Shown here one piece after another: positions 1 through 8,260 of a stretch of DNA of 64,000 nucleotides (position 1 is its first letter; each line of letters begins with the position of its first letter). Source of the DNA: Flavobacteriales bacterium (GTDB lineage: Bacteria > Bacteroidota > Bacteroidia > Flavobacteriales_E > Vicingaceae); contig JACJZB010000004.1 in the NCBI GenBank assembly GCA_020635815.1, forward strand, positions 1 through 64,000, read 5' to 3'. The notes under the pieces are model-generated. The model was given only the letters and a program-made list of their open reading frames with translations. It searched no databases and was not told where the DNA came from. The position numbers and the translations under genes are program-made.

Positions 1-576
1 AAAAAACTCATCTTTTTCTCCAATACCAATAACTAATGGGCTACTTTTTTTAGCTGCAATTAGTAAATCAGGGTTTTCTTTCGACATAATTACTATTGCA
101 TAAGCACCTATCACTTCGTTTAGGGCAATTCTAACAGCTTCTTCTAATTCTACATTAGCTTTTTCTTGAATATCTTCAATTAAATGTATTAAAACTTCAG
201 TATCTGTATCGCTTTCAAAAATATGTCCACGAGTAATCATTTCTGCTTTTAAAGAAGCATAATTTTCAATAATCCCATTATGTATAATGGCTAATTTATT
301 AGACCCTGAATAATGTGGGTGTGCATTTTTATCATTTGGAGCACCATGTGTTGCCCATCTGGTGTGCCCAATGCCAATATTTCCACTAATATCTTTCCCT
401 TCAGCAAAATTTTCTAATTCAACAACTTTCCCTTGTTTTTTATACAAGTTTATTCCACTATTATTTAATAATGCAACACCAGAACTGTCATACCCTCTAT
501 ACTCTAGACGTTGAAGTCCTTTTATTAAAATAGGATAAGCTTGCTTATCGCCGATATATGCAACAATTCCACACAT
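1..576 (-). CDS. glmS: Glutamine--fructose-6-phosphate aminotransferase, N-terminal part (runs off window)
   Basis: The frame opens with MCGIVAYIGDK at 576 and stays open to the window edge, so only about 192 N-terminal residues are visible. This is the class II glutamine amidotransferase (Ntn hydrolase) domain of GlmS. Cys2 becomes the N-terminal nucleophile after Met removal. The EYRGYDSSG and GHTRWATHG segments are typical of the family. The enzyme makes glucosamine-6-phosphate from fructose-6-phosphate and glutamine for peptidoglycan and LPS. It is the last visible gene of a minus-strand group: the DUF4270 gene stops 5 nt upstream. The sugar isomerase domains must lie outside the window. 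There is no room for a glmS ribozyme between the two genes. Confidence 0.95.
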   Translation of the reverse strand, partial: MCGIVAYIGDKQAYPILIKGLQRLEYRGYDSSGVALLNNSGINLYKKQGKVVELENFAEGKDISGNIGIGHTRWATHGAPNDKNAHPHYSGSNKLAIIHNGIIENYASLKAEMITRGHIFESDTDTEVLIHLIEDIQEKANVELEEAVRIALNEVIGAYAIVIMSKENPDLLIAAKKSSPLVIGIGEKDEFF

Positions 577-581
577 ATAGT

Positions 582-1925
582 TTAAGGTTTAGAATAAGTA
601 ATATTTAATTTAATTTTTGAATTGGAGTTTTTAGCTGAATTTAATATTGACCGATTAGCAGAAACTGCCGAACCTGTTGCTAATAGATACAACCCATAAT
701 CTTCTTCAGGGTTGTTAATTAATTGCTGTATATGTCGAGCTATATTGAAACTGTAGGTATTATTTTCATAATCTATAGTTCCCCCAAAATAGTCACTTCC
801 TTCAAAGTTATCGATAAGAAAAACAGCATCTCCAGATTCATTAATACCAGTTAAAACTAGTGTTTGAATGGCTTGAAGTATAGCGTCTGAATTATCTTTT
901 AAAGGAAATACTATTTCAGCTTTATTAATTATAATATTCTCAATTTCAGCTAGTTTTTTTATGTTAGGTATTTCAATTTTTGTTTTTACACCTCCCATTG
1001 CTTGCACATAAGTTACAGTTGTGTCGAAATTACTCGAGTTATTTAACTGTTTTTCAACATCTGTTCCTGTATAGTTATGGTCGAATCGGTTGTATTTTTT
1101 ACTTTCAGAGTTCATGATAAAACTATATGAAGTAGTATCAATATCATTATGATAATATAGGGTTACTGTTGACAAAGATGAATTGACATCAAAATATACA
1201 ATTGCACCTTTTCCTTTTTGTAATGTTGAGGTTGATACTGTGGTTGAAGGGGCAATATAAAGACCGTTAAAAAGAGTCTTAAAAGCATCGTTATTAGCAA
1301 TAGTTTGCCCATTTCCTCCTGCGTTTAATATGTTTTGACCAACAGCATCATCTAATCTAATTCTCATGTGCGGATCATAGGTTGCAGTATCTTGATTATT
1401 AATAACCTCAACATCAGAGCTAATAAACAAGGTGTCATTATAATTACCTATAGGTGTTGGGTTGAAATTAATGTCTTGAGCTGAATTGTATTCAGTACCT
1501 GAAATTTCTTCTGATAATTGATAGACATTAATATTCATAGGAGTAGATAATTCTCCATAAAAGGAAGCAATATTTTTGTATTTTAAAGATAGAACAATAG
1601 AATCGATAACAGGATTATTTCCAAAACTAACATTTACTCCCGAAAGGGTAATTTCAGAGTAAAATGAAGCACTGCTTAAGCCAAAAACGGAATCATTATA
1701 AATTCCTAATAAATTAGAACTTACATTATAAGTGTCAATAGAGTCGGCTCTAACCACTTTGGTTTCAATTGAAAAAGTGTCAGTAAAATTAACCTCTAAA
1801 TTTTCGGAATTAAATTTTGGATATAACTCCCCGTCTTTTTTACATGAAAATAATGCCGTAAAAAAGATAACGGAAAGCATTAAAGCTTTCCGTTTAGCAT
1901 AAGTGCGAATAATAATGTTGTTCAT
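582..1925 (-). CDS. DUF4270 family outer-surface lipoprotein
   Basis: A 447-residue protein with a positively charged N-terminus, a hydrophobic stretch and a lipobox ending at Cys28 (FFTALFSC), followed by a Lys/Asp-rich start of the mature protein. It is therefore probably a lipoprotein. The body is rich in beta strand, Asn, Ser and Thr, and matches the Bacteroidota-specific DUF4270 family as far as can be recognised by eye. Its function is unknown. It lies 3 nt downstream of the short GT5 gene and 5 nt upstream of glmS, so the three are probably co-transcribed. This gene order is one I associate with Flavobacteriia. The family call is by recognition, not by search. Confidence 0.8.
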   Translation of the reverse strand: MNNIIIRTYAKRKALMLSVIFFTALFSCKKDGELYPKFNSENLEVNFTDTFSIETKVVRADSIDTYNVSSNLLGIYNDSVFGLSSASFYSEITLSGVNVSFGNNPVIDSIVLSLKYKNIASFYGELSTPMNINVYQLSEEISGTEYNSAQDINFNPTPIGNYNDTLFISSDVEVINNQDTATYDPHMRIRLDDAVGQNILNAGGNGQTIANNDAFKTLFNGLYIAPSTTVSTSTLQKGKGAIVYFDVNSSLSTVTLYYHNDIDTTSYSFIMNSESKKYNRFDHNYTGTDVEKQLNNSSNFDTTVTYVQAMGGVKTKIEIPNIKKLAEIENIIINKAEIVFPLKDNSDAILQAIQTLVLTGINESGDAVFLIDNFEGSDYFGGTIDYENNTYSFNIARHIQQLINNPEEDYGLYLLATGSAVSANRSILNSAKNSNSKIKLNITYSKP

Positions 1926-1928
1926 TTT

Positions 1929-2759
1929 TTAATTTTGTAAAACTTCAATAGACTCAAGAATTTCATCATAAAAGCTAGAGTGATCATCTACGAAACAATC
2001 TTTATCAACACAATCAAATTTAGGTTTGTCGGTATTGTCAAAAACATCTTGTAATGTTGGGTGAATTTTTTCACTTGCCTTAACAATAGCATCAGAAGCA
2101 TTAATTGCTGCAATATTTAAATCAACAAAAGATGTTTTTTTGTAGTCTGCAATAGCATCTTCGCTAATTCCATCCATTAAAGCTTTTTTTGCAAACTCAG
2201 GGTTTAGCGGTTTATCAAATTCATTATCATATAAAGAAAAAACAACTTTAGAATTTTCAAAAATAGGGTCTTTACTGTATGAAGTTTTAATGTATAAAGG
2301 AACTAAGCTAGTCATCCATCCATGGCAATGAATAATGTCAGGTACCCAGCCTAATTTTTTTACAGTTTCTAAAACTCCTCTTGCAAAGAAAATTGCTCTT
2401 TCATCGTTGTCATCAAAAAACTTACCAGTTTCTTTATCATGAAAAACAGCTTTTCGTTGAAAAAAGTCCTCACTATCAATAAAATAAACTTGCATTCTTG
2501 CTGGTTGAATAGAACCAACTTTAATGATAAGGGGATGATCGTTGTCGTTAATTATTAAGTTCATTCCCGACAAACGAATAACTTCATGTAATTGATTTCT
2601 ACGCTCGTTAATACAACCAAACTTAGGCATAAAGGTTCTGATTTCTTTGCCTGCTTCTTGTATGCCTTGAGGTAGGTGCCGTCCGATAAGTGATAATTCT
2701 GTTTCTTCTAAATAGGGGGTAATTTCTTGGGAAATAAATAAAATTTTCTTCTTCTTCAT
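1929..2759 (-). CDS. Short glycogen/starch synthase-like protein (GT5 N-terminal domain only)
   Basis: About 276 residues, starting MKKKKILFISQEI. An earlier in-frame ATG at 2786 lies inside the promoter element at 2784-2791 and is rejected. The sequence resembles the N-terminal half of bacterial glycogen synthase (GT5), with SLIGRHLPQGIQEAGKEIR, a FFARGV segment and a HCHGWMTSLVPLY-like segment. The Lys-x-Gly-Gly loop that binds ADP-glucose in GlgA is replaced by ETEL. The whole C-terminal GT-B Rossmann domain is absent, although a true GlgA has about 480 residues. The C-terminus (about 235-276) is acidic. It is unlikely to be a normal glycogen synthase; a regulatory or carbohydrate-binding role is inference. 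It is transcribed divergently from panC and leads the DUF4270-glmS group. Confidence 0.75.
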   Translation of the reverse strand: MKKKKILFISQEITPYLEETELSLIGRHLPQGIQEAGKEIRTFMPKFGCINERRNQLHEVIRLSGMNLIINDNDHPLIIKVGSIQPARMQVYFIDSEDFFQRKAVFHDKETGKFFDDNDERAIFFARGVLETVKKLGWVPDIIHCHGWMTSLVPLYIKTSYSKDPIFENSKVVFSLYDNEFDKPLNPEFAKKALMDGISEDAIADYKKTSFVDLNIAAINASDAIVKASEKIHPTLQDVFDNTDKPKFDCVDKDCFVDDHSSFYDEILESIEVLQN

Positions 2760-2783
2760 ACAACAATTTATAGGAATAAGTTG

Positions 2784-2815
2784 CAAAGATACGATATTTT
2801 AAGCTGCAAGTCAAG
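2784..2815 (-). promoter_or_regulatory. Bacteroidota-type promoter for the GT5-DUF4270-glmS group
   Basis: On the minus strand TATCTTTG (2791-2784) matches the TAnnTTTG -7 element. CTTG (2815-2812) lies exactly 20 nt upstream in the -33 position. The predicted start site near 2777 gives a leader of about 20 nt to the ATG at 2759 and excludes the ATG at 2786. Confidence 0.6.
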
Positions 2816-2900
2816 TTTTAATAGGAAGTTCAAAGTGTTAAAAAACTATAATTACATTAATAATTATTTATTTTGCGGAAAAAATTGAAGCTATAAATAG

Positions 2901-3740
2901 ATGTTAATCTTTGAAAGCGTAAGTGCCTTGCAACAACACTTGCAAGAAAACTCTAACAAATCAATAGGATTTGTACCTACTATGGGAGCCTTGCACAAAG
3001 GTCATTTATCATTGATAGATGCATCTCAGCAAAAATGTGAATTAACGGTTTGCAGCATTTTTGTTAATCCTACGCAATTTAACAAGCAAGAAGATTTAGA
3101 AAAATACCCTCGAAATATTGAGCAAGATTTAAAGTTGCTGGAACAAAAAAAGTGTGATGTTGTTTTTTTACCGACAGTGGAAGAAATGTACGACAATTAT
3201 ACGTTTCAAGAATTTGATTTTGGGTCATTGGGGAACGTAATGGAAGGTGAACATCGACCAGGACATTTTAATGGAGTGGCAAATGTTATTCAACGTTTTT
3301 TCGAAATTATTAATCCTACTTACGCTTTTTTTGGGGAAAAAGACTTTCAACAATTAGCAATCGTAAAAGCATTGGTAAAGCAAATAAGTAGCCCTACAAA
3401 AATTATAGGATGCCCTATTTTAAGAGAAGAAACAGGTCTAGCAATGAGCTCTAGAAATGAGCGTTTAAATAGTTCTGATAGAAACGAAGCACAACTTATT
3501 TACAAACTTTTGTCTGACGTTAAACAAAAATATTTAACATGTTCAGTGGCCGACATGAAGAATTACTTTGCTGAAAATTTAACTAAAACAAAAAAGTTTG
3601 AATTGGAGTACTTTGATATTGCTGACGGCAATACACTACAACCAATTGCTGACTGGAGTCAATCAAATTATTGTGTAGCTTTTACTGCGGTAAATGTTGG
3701 CAATGTAAGGTTGATAGATAATATCACAATATTTAATTAA
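2901..3740 (+). CDS. panC: Pantoate--beta-alanine ligase
   Basis: A 279-residue enzyme joining pantoate and beta-alanine with ATP to make pantothenate, the precursor of coenzyme A. The nucleotide-binding HIGH-like segment PTMGALHKGH is at residues 26-35. The EKDFQQL segment and the KMSKS-like region LAMSSRNERL follow in the expected order, and the length is normal for the family. It is followed at once by panD, which makes the beta-alanine it uses. The ATG at 2901 is the only start that keeps the full N-terminal strand. Confidence 0.96.
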   Translation: MLIFESVSALQQHLQENSNKSIGFVPTMGALHKGHLSLIDASQQKCELTVCSIFVNPTQFNKQEDLEKYPRNIEQDLKLLEQKKCDVVFLPTVEEMYDNYTFQEFDFGSLGNVMEGEHRPGHFNGVANVIQRFFEIINPTYAFFGEKDFQQLAIVKALVKQISSPTKIIGCPILREETGLAMSSRNERLNSSDRNEAQLIYKLLSDVKQKYLTCSVADMKNYFAENLTKTKKFELEYFDIADGNTLQPIADWSQSNYCVAFTAVNVGNVRLIDNITIFN

Positions 3741-3745
3741 TTTTG
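3738..3745 (+). promoter_or_regulatory. Possible internal promoter (-7 element) for panD
   Basis: TAATTTTG, a match to TAnnTTTG, overlaps the panC stop codon and sits 9 nt before the panD ATG. If used, the panD transcript would be almost leaderless. No clear -33 element was seen, so it is only tentative. Confidence 0.3.
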
Positions 3746-3754
3746 CATCGAATT

Positions 3755-4105
3755 ATGCAAGTACAAGTAGTAAAATCTAAAATACACCGAGTTAAAGTAA
3801 CCGAAGCTGACTTAAATTATATTGGTAGTATAACCATTGACGAAGATTTAATGGACGGAGCTAATATTATTGAAGGGGAAAAAGTTCAAATTGTTAACAT
3901 TAACAATGGAGAGCGTATCGAAACCTATGTAATTAAGGGGTTGAGAGGGTCAGGAGAAGTTTGCTTAAATGGACCTGCTGCACGTAGGGTTGCTGTAAAT
4001 GATATTATCATTATTATTTCTTATGGAATTATGGATTTCGAAGAAGCAAAAACATTTAAACCAACTTTGATTTTTCCAGATGAAACTACCAATAAATTAA
4101 AATAA
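3755..4105 (+). CDS. panD: Aspartate 1-decarboxylase (pyruvoyl type)
   Basis: A 116-residue proenzyme that decarboxylates aspartate to beta-alanine. Self-cleavage is expected between Gly24 and Ser25 (NYIGSITID), giving the N-terminal pyruvoyl group on the alpha chain. The GPAARR segment of the active site is present. A TTG 12 nt upstream could extend the frame by four residues, but the ATG at 3755 puts the cleavage site at the standard position 24/25. It lies 14 nt after the panC stop, so panC and panD form a pantothenate pair. Confidence 0.95.
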   Translation: MQVQVVKSKIHRVKVTEADLNYIGSITIDEDLMDGANIIEGEKVQIVNINNGERIETYVIKGLRGSGEVCLNGPAARRVAVNDIIIIISYGIMDFEEAKTFKPTLIFPDETTNKLK

Positions 4106-4112
4106 CCATTTT

Positions 4113-5090
4113 TTGAAAAAAGGACTCATAGCCGCTCTAAAAATTATCATTCCATTAGGGATAGGCATATACCTTACTTGGTTTTTTATCTCAAACCTTA
4201 CTGAAACAGAACTTCAAAATTTAAAAGATGCTTTTATAAAAGCAGATTACCGATTTATCATTTTAGGTATTTTTATTATGTTGGCAAGCCACATGAGTAG
4301 GGCCTATCGCTGGAAATATTTATTAGCACCTTTAGGGCATACGCCCAACTTTTGGAAAATGTATCATAGCGTAATGATTGGCTATTTAATTAACTTAACT
4401 ATCCCTCGTTCTGGAGAAGTAGCTCGAGCAGGATATTATGCTAAATTTCAAGAAAAGGCACCTTTCGAAAAAGTGTTTGGAACCATTATCGTTGAGCGTA
4501 TTATTGATGTTATAATGTTGGGGATTGTAATGGGAATTACCCTTTATTTTCAAACAGATTTAGAAGCATTTAATTCGATTAAAGACACAGGCAAATCAGG
4601 AGGAGGAATTCCTACTTGGGGTTACCTTATGGCCGCAGGGTTAGCAATAATTGGTATAGTTATAGTTTTAAGTGTTCCAAAAATCAAACAAAAAGTTACA
4701 GACATTATTAGAGGGTTATTTGAAGGAGTAACTACTATCCTTCAATTAAAACAACGAACAGCTTATGTTTTACATACGCTATTTATATGGGTAAGTTATG
4801 TAGTAATGTTATGGGTTTGTTCATTTGCTTTACCAGAAACCGCAAACTTGAGTATAAATGCTGTGTTTGCTGCTTTTGTGGTTGGAGGAATTGCTATTTC
4901 AGCAACACCAGGAGGTATAGGTTTATACCCGTTAATGGTGGCTGCAGTACTCTCAACTTTATACAACATCGAAAATGCTGAATCGTTTAGTATGTTAGCT
5001 TGGACTTCACTCACTGTTTTTACCATTTTAGCAGGGCTTATTTCCCTTGTCTCCTTACCATTTATTAGTAAAAAGCAAGCTAATTTATAA
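4113..5090 (+). CDS. Flippase-like membrane protein (LPG synthase TM-region family)
   Basis: A 325-residue polytopic protein with about seven to eight hydrophobic segments, resembling the LPG_synthase_TM/UPF0104 family. A family-typical Pro/Gly loop, ATPGGIGLYP, lies near residue 265. The start is a TTG followed by AAA AAA, 7 nt after the panD stop; the next ATG would remove the first membrane helix. It has no soluble MprF-type aminoacyltransferase domain, so lysyl-PG synthesis is not implied. A lipid or polyprenyl-glycan translocation role is inference from distant relatives. It is probably co-transcribed with panC and panD. Confidence 0.8.
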   Translation: MKKGLIAALKIIIPLGIGIYLTWFFISNLTETELQNLKDAFIKADYRFIILGIFIMLASHMSRAYRWKYLLAPLGHTPNFWKMYHSVMIGYLINLTIPRSGEVARAGYYAKFQEKAPFEKVFGTIIVERIIDVIMLGIVMGITLYFQTDLEAFNSIKDTGKSGGGIPTWGYLMAAGLAIIGIVIVLSVPKIKQKVTDIIRGLFEGVTTILQLKQRTAYVLHTLFIWVSYVVMLWVCSFALPETANLSINAVFAAFVVGGIAISATPGGIGLYPLMVAAVLSTLYNIENAESFSMLAWTSLTVFTILAGLISLVSLPFISKKQANL

Positions 5091-5095
5091 ATTTA

Positions 5096-5120
5096 TGTCA
5101 TCCTGAGCGTGTCGAAGGAC
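5096..5120 (+). repeat. REP-like intergenic repeat unit (single copy)
   Basis: The segment TGTCATCCTGAGCGTGTCGA plus five further bases is a form of the dispersed GTCATCCTGAGC..GTCGAAGGA repeat found between genes in many Bacteroidota genomes. It stands alone in the spacer between the flippase-like gene and the CAP-domain gene. Recognition is from memory of the motif; no second copy was found in this window. Confidence 0.5.
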
Positions 5121-5191
5121 AATCAAATCTTCCTCTTTTTTGTAAGTGGTAATTGTAGAATAATTTCTTAAAAATTACGTTATCAAAAGGT

Positions 5192-5818
5192 ATGCGTAAA
5201 TGTTTGATAATATTAATAACTTTCTTATTTCTGTTTGTTTCGGCAAAAGCACATATTACTGTACAACAATTATTGCACAAACATTTTACCAATCAAGAAG
5301 CCAGCATTTGCAACACAGGCAAATCAACAGAATACTTAGACGCACAAGAAAAACAAGTGATTTTATATGTGAATTTGGCACGAATTTACCCTTCTAAATT
5401 TGCTCAATTTTATAAAGAATATCTTGAACTGTTTGATGAGAGAGGATATAAAAAATTTGAGAAAAAAGACCATTATTATTTTTCGTTGTATAAAGATTTA
5501 TTGAAGCTAAAACAAAATAAATTAGTGCCCGTTAAACCTGATAAAGAACTTTATGAGTATGCTAAATGTTGGGCAAAAGAAAGTGGTAAAAAAGGGATTA
5601 TAGGACATAGTAGGGTTAAATGTAAAAAAGGATATTTTGCAGAATGTTGTTCTTACGGTAATCTTATACCGTTAGAATTTGTTTTAAATTTATTGGTTGA
5701 TGAAAGAATACCATCTTTAGGACATCGTAAAATATTATTTACCAACTACTCAAAATGTGGAGTTGCTATAGATAGCCATAAAACTTATGGACAATGTGTA
5801 GTTATTGATATAATCTAA
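5192..5818 (+). CDS. Secreted CAP/SCP-domain protein
   Basis: A 208-residue protein with a clear Sec signal peptide (MRKCLIILITFLFLFVSAKA, cleavage near residue 20). The rest resembles the CAP (SCP/PR-1, YkwD-like) domain: an early EKQVILYVNLARIYPSKFA helix and a late SLGHRKILFTNYSKCGVAI segment, where the conserved His sits. Six or more Cys in the mature part suggest disulfides or metal contacts. The biochemical role of bacterial CAP proteins is mostly unknown. It is likely periplasmic or secreted. It is separated from its upstream neighbour by a REP-like repeat, so it is probably its own unit. Confidence 0.65.
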   Translation: MRKCLIILITFLFLFVSAKAHITVQQLLHKHFTNQEASICNTGKSTEYLDAQEKQVILYVNLARIYPSKFAQFYKEYLELFDERGYKKFEKKDHYYFSLYKDLLKLKQNKLVPVKPDKELYEYAKCWAKESGKKGIIGHSRVKCKKGYFAECCSYGNLIPLEFVLNLLVDERIPSLGHRKILFTNYSKCGVAIDSHKTYGQCVVIDII

Positions 5819-5873
5819 AATCAAACTCGTTTTCGTCATTGCAGAATTTTATACTCGTTTCCTTAAAATTAAA

Positions 5874-5881
5874 TACCTTAG
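5874..5881 (+). promoter_or_regulatory. Possible -7 promoter element upstream of rfaE2
   Basis: TACCTTAG, one base from the TAnnTTTG consensus, lies 14 nt before the ATG at 5896. The same octamer occurs before the T9SS gene at 17500. No convincing -33 element is visible. Confidence 0.35.
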
Positions 5882-5895
5882 CAAAAAAATAATCA

Positions 5896-6414
5896 ATGTC
5901 GCATCTAACCAATATCACAAATAAAATAGTTGAAATAGAAGAACTGTTAACCCAAGTAAAAAGCTGGAAACAAAACAATGAAAAGATTGTGTTTACCAAT
6001 GGGTGTTTCGACATTTTACACCGTGGACATGTGGAGTATTTGGCTCAAGCGGCTGATTTTGGAAGCAAACTTATTATTGCTGTAAACTCTGATGCTTCTG
6101 TTAAACGACAAGGCAAAGGAGATGCTAGACCGTTGCAAGATGAATATTCAAGAACCTTATTAATTGCAGCATTTAATTTTGTTGCTGCAGTTGTTTTGTT
6201 TGATAACGACACTCCTTTTGATTTAATCAATGCAATACAACCCAATGTATTAATTAAAGGTGGCGATTACGACCCAAAATGTACAGACAAAACCAATAAA
6301 AAATACATTGTTGGTTCCGATGTGGTTTTAGCCAATGGCGGTGCTGTTGAGGTTATCCAATTTGTACCTGGTTACTCTACCTCAAAAATTGAAGATAAAA
6401 TTAGAAGTAGTTAG
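5896..6414 (+). CDS. rfaE2: D-glycero-beta-D-manno-heptose 1-phosphate adenylyltransferase
   Basis: A 172-residue nucleotidyltransferase of the cytidylyltransferase superfamily, equal to the C-terminal domain of E. coli HldE as a stand-alone protein (RfaE2/HldC). The nucleotide-binding HxGH motif is seen as H42-R-G-H45 in FTNGCFDILHRGH. The IKGGDY segment and the VPGYSTSKI end with the conserved Ser-Thr region are present. It makes ADP-heptose for LPS inner core. No kinase half (HldA-like) is in the window. It stands alone on the plus strand with its own probable promoter. Confidence 0.93.
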   Translation: MSHLTNITNKIVEIEELLTQVKSWKQNNEKIVFTNGCFDILHRGHVEYLAQAADFGSKLIIAVNSDASVKRQGKGDARPLQDEYSRTLLIAAFNFVAAVVLFDNDTPFDLINAIQPNVLIKGGDYDPKCTDKTNKKYIVGSDVVLANGGAVEVIQFVPGYSTSKIEDKIRSS

Positions 6415-6548
6415 CTTTTATGTTGTCTTTACAACATTTAGCAAACATCTACAGTTTTCAATTGCGGTTAACATTCCAATAAAGATGATGAAATTTATTT
6501 TATTATAACGCTTGTTTTATTACATTAGCATATACAAAACTGAGAAGC

Positions 6549-6929
6549 ATGATAAATACTACAGAATTTATAAATAAATGGGACTATAGGCATTACTTAG
6601 CCTTTTTATACATTGCTGTTGCTAGTGCCGATTACGATATTGGCGAAGACGAAAAAGACGAGCTGCACGCAAAACTAGCTCCTTCCCTTTTTAATGAAGA
6701 AAATTATAAAGAACTGTATAATGAGGTTTTAAAAGTTTTTGGAAAATTAAACGATAATGACACTTATAACTTTATATCTGACTTAAGCCGTAAGCATGTT
6801 ACATGCAATGAAACTAAAGAGAAGGTTTTAAAAGATTTGAAAGACATTATTGATGCTGATGACCACGAAACTCCAAACGAGACAATCATGTATATTTCTA
6901 TTAGAAAAATATTAAATGGTATCGTTTAA
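6549..6929 (+). CDS. TerB-like small helical protein
   Basis: A 126-residue all-helical acidic protein with FLYIAVASADYDIGEDEKDEL near residues 19-39. That segment is a TerB-type acidic motif (helix, D-x-D/E-x-x-E). The remainder is compatible with the tellurite-resistance TerB fold. No signal peptide or membrane segment is seen. It is monocistronic between rfaE2 and a bidirectional terminator. Its function is unknown; TerB-like domains often occur in stress or phage-defence settings, but nothing nearby supports that here. A second protein of similar size and style is at 39895. Confidence 0.55.
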   Translation: MINTTEFINKWDYRHYLAFLYIAVASADYDIGEDEKDELHAKLAPSLFNEENYKELYNEVLKVFGKLNDNDTYNFISDLSRKHVTCNETKEKVLKDLKDIIDADDHETPNETIMYISIRKILNGIV

Positions 6930-6947
6930 TTACAATAAAAGATATTC

Positions 6948-6977
6948 AAAAAAGGGAGCTTAGTCGCTCCCTTTTTT
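6948..6977. terminator. Bidirectional intrinsic terminator
   Basis: GGGAGC (6954-6959) pairs with GCTCCC (6966-6971) around a 6-nt loop. The stem is flanked by A6 and T6, which extend it and give a U-run on both strands. It can end the TerB-like gene on plus and metZ on minus; its T-run touches the metZ stop codon at 6977-6979. Confidence 0.9.
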
Positions 6978-8137
6978 CATTTTAACCCTTGTTCTATATC
7001 ATTAATAATATCATCGATATGCTCTAAGCCTACCGAAATACGTATTAAACCGGGTAAAATTCCAACTTCTTCTCGTTCTTGTTCTGTTAGTTTAGAATGA
7101 GTAGTAGATGCTGGGTGAGTAGCAATAGTTCTTGTGTCACCCAAGTTTGCAGTAATTGAAATTAACTCTAATTTATCTAAAAAATTACGCCCTTTTTCTA
7201 AGCCTCCTTTTACTATAAAAGTTACAATTCCCCCACCTGCTTTCATCTGTTTTTTTGCTACCCCAAATTTAGTATGAGAGGCTAAAAAAGGATATTTAAC
7301 CAATTCTACTTGTGGGTGTTTTTCTAACCATTCAGCCAATTTCAACGCGTTTTCTGAATGTCTATCCATACGAACAGCTAAGGTTTCTAAACTTTTAGAA
7401 ATTACCCAAGCATTAAAGGGCGACAATGCCGGCCCTGAATGGCGAGCAAAAGTTTGAATCTCGTTAATTAAGGTTTGAGAACCTGCAATTAATCCTCCCA
7501 AAACTCGCCCTTGCCCGTCTAAATACTTAGTTGCAGAATGTATCACTAAATCAGCTCCATATTTTATAGGTTGCTGTAAATAAGGTGTTGCAAAACAATT
7601 ATCTACAACGTAAAGCAAATTATGTTGTTTGGCAAAAGTTCCTAACCATGCTAAATCAATAATATCAACTCCAGGGTTAGTAGGTGTTTCTATAAAAACC
7701 AACTTGGTATTTTCTTGAACTGCAGCCCCCCAATTTTCGGTATCATTAATATCAACGTAAGTAAAAGTAATGCCCCATTTGGGTAAAATCTTAGTTAAAA
7801 TAGTATGAGAGGAACCAAATATAGAACGACAAGCCAACACGTGGTCGCCTTGTTTTAATAATGCTCCAAAAACAGTAAATACAGCGGCCATACCTGTTGC
7901 TGTTGCCCAACCTGCTTCAGCTTCTTCTAAAGCACATATTTTTTGGATTAACTCCGTTGTATTTGGATTTGAAAAACGACTATAAATATTGCCTTCTACC
8001 TCATCAGAAAACATTGCTCGCATCTGTTCTGCATCATCAAACACAAAACTAGAAGTTAAGTGCAATGATGTTGAATGTTCATTAAATTGTGAGCGTTCAC
8101 TTTGTGTTCTAATGGCTAATGTTTCAAAATTTTTCAT
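6977..8137 (-). CDS. metZ: PLP-dependent O-succinylhomoserine sulfhydrylase-like (trans-sulfuration family)
   Basis: A 386-residue Cys/Met-metabolism PLP enzyme. The Schiff-base Lys is in HSATKYLDGQG, the cofactor-binding tyrosine and arginine are in GNIYSRFSNPNT, and the C-terminal TTHSKLT and GLIRISVGLEHIDDI segments are typical. Length and the GQGRVLGG sequence fit MetZ better than cystathionine synthase or lyase. It would incorporate sulfide into an activated homoserine to give homocysteine. The operon also encodes MetX (homoserine acetyltransferase) and MetY, so the substrate here could be the O-acetyl ester; substrate assignment is inference. It is the last gene of the sulfur block, separated from osmC by a repeat-filled spacer. 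Confidence 0.85.
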   Translation of the reverse strand: MKNFETLAIRTQSERSQFNEHSTSLHLTSSFVFDDAEQMRAMFSDEVEGNIYSRFSNPNTTELIQKICALEEAEAGWATATGMAAVFTVFGALLKQGDHVLACRSIFGSSHTILTKILPKWGITFTYVDINDTENWGAAVQENTKLVFIETPTNPGVDIIDLAWLGTFAKQHNLLYVVDNCFATPYLQQPIKYGADLVIHSATKYLDGQGRVLGGLIAGSQTLINEIQTFARHSGPALSPFNAWVISKSLETLAVRMDRHSENALKLAEWLEKHPQVELVKYPFLASHTKFGVAKKQMKAGGGIVTFIVKGGLEKGRNFLDKLELISITANLGDTRTIATHPASTTHSKLTEQEREEVGILPGLIRISVGLEHIDDIINDIEQGLK

Positions 8138-8153
8138 GGTTTTATTTTTTTAT

Positions 8154-8257
8154 CGTCATTGCGAGGGATGAAGCAATCTCATTAATAAGATTGCTTCTTT
8201 TTATTTTTTAGATACTTCGAAAAGCTCAGTATCTAAAAAATAAAAATCGCAAAGACG
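8154..8257. repeat. Nested palindromic repeat element between osmC and metZ
   Basis: Outer arms CGTCATTGCGA (8154-8164) and TCGCAAAGACG (8247-8257) pair with one mismatch and enclose two hairpins. The first is GAAGCAATCT (8170-8179) with AGATTGCTTC (8188-8197). The second is a perfect 19-bp inverted repeat (8198-8216 with 8228-8246) around an 11-nt loop. The outer arms and the AAGCAATCT sequence match the common Bacteroidota intergenic CGTCATTGCGAGG..GAAGCAATCT repeat. The second hairpin looks like a different element inserted inside it. It could also act as a terminator or mRNA-end protector. Confidence 0.75.
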
Positions 8258-8260
8258 TAT

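Noticed and set aside
6420..6482. 20-codon ORF and a 7-bp hairpin downstream of rfaE2
   Set aside because: The hairpin (ATGTTGT with ACAACAT) has no U-run, and the ORF has no conserved feature. Kept neither as a terminator nor as a gene.
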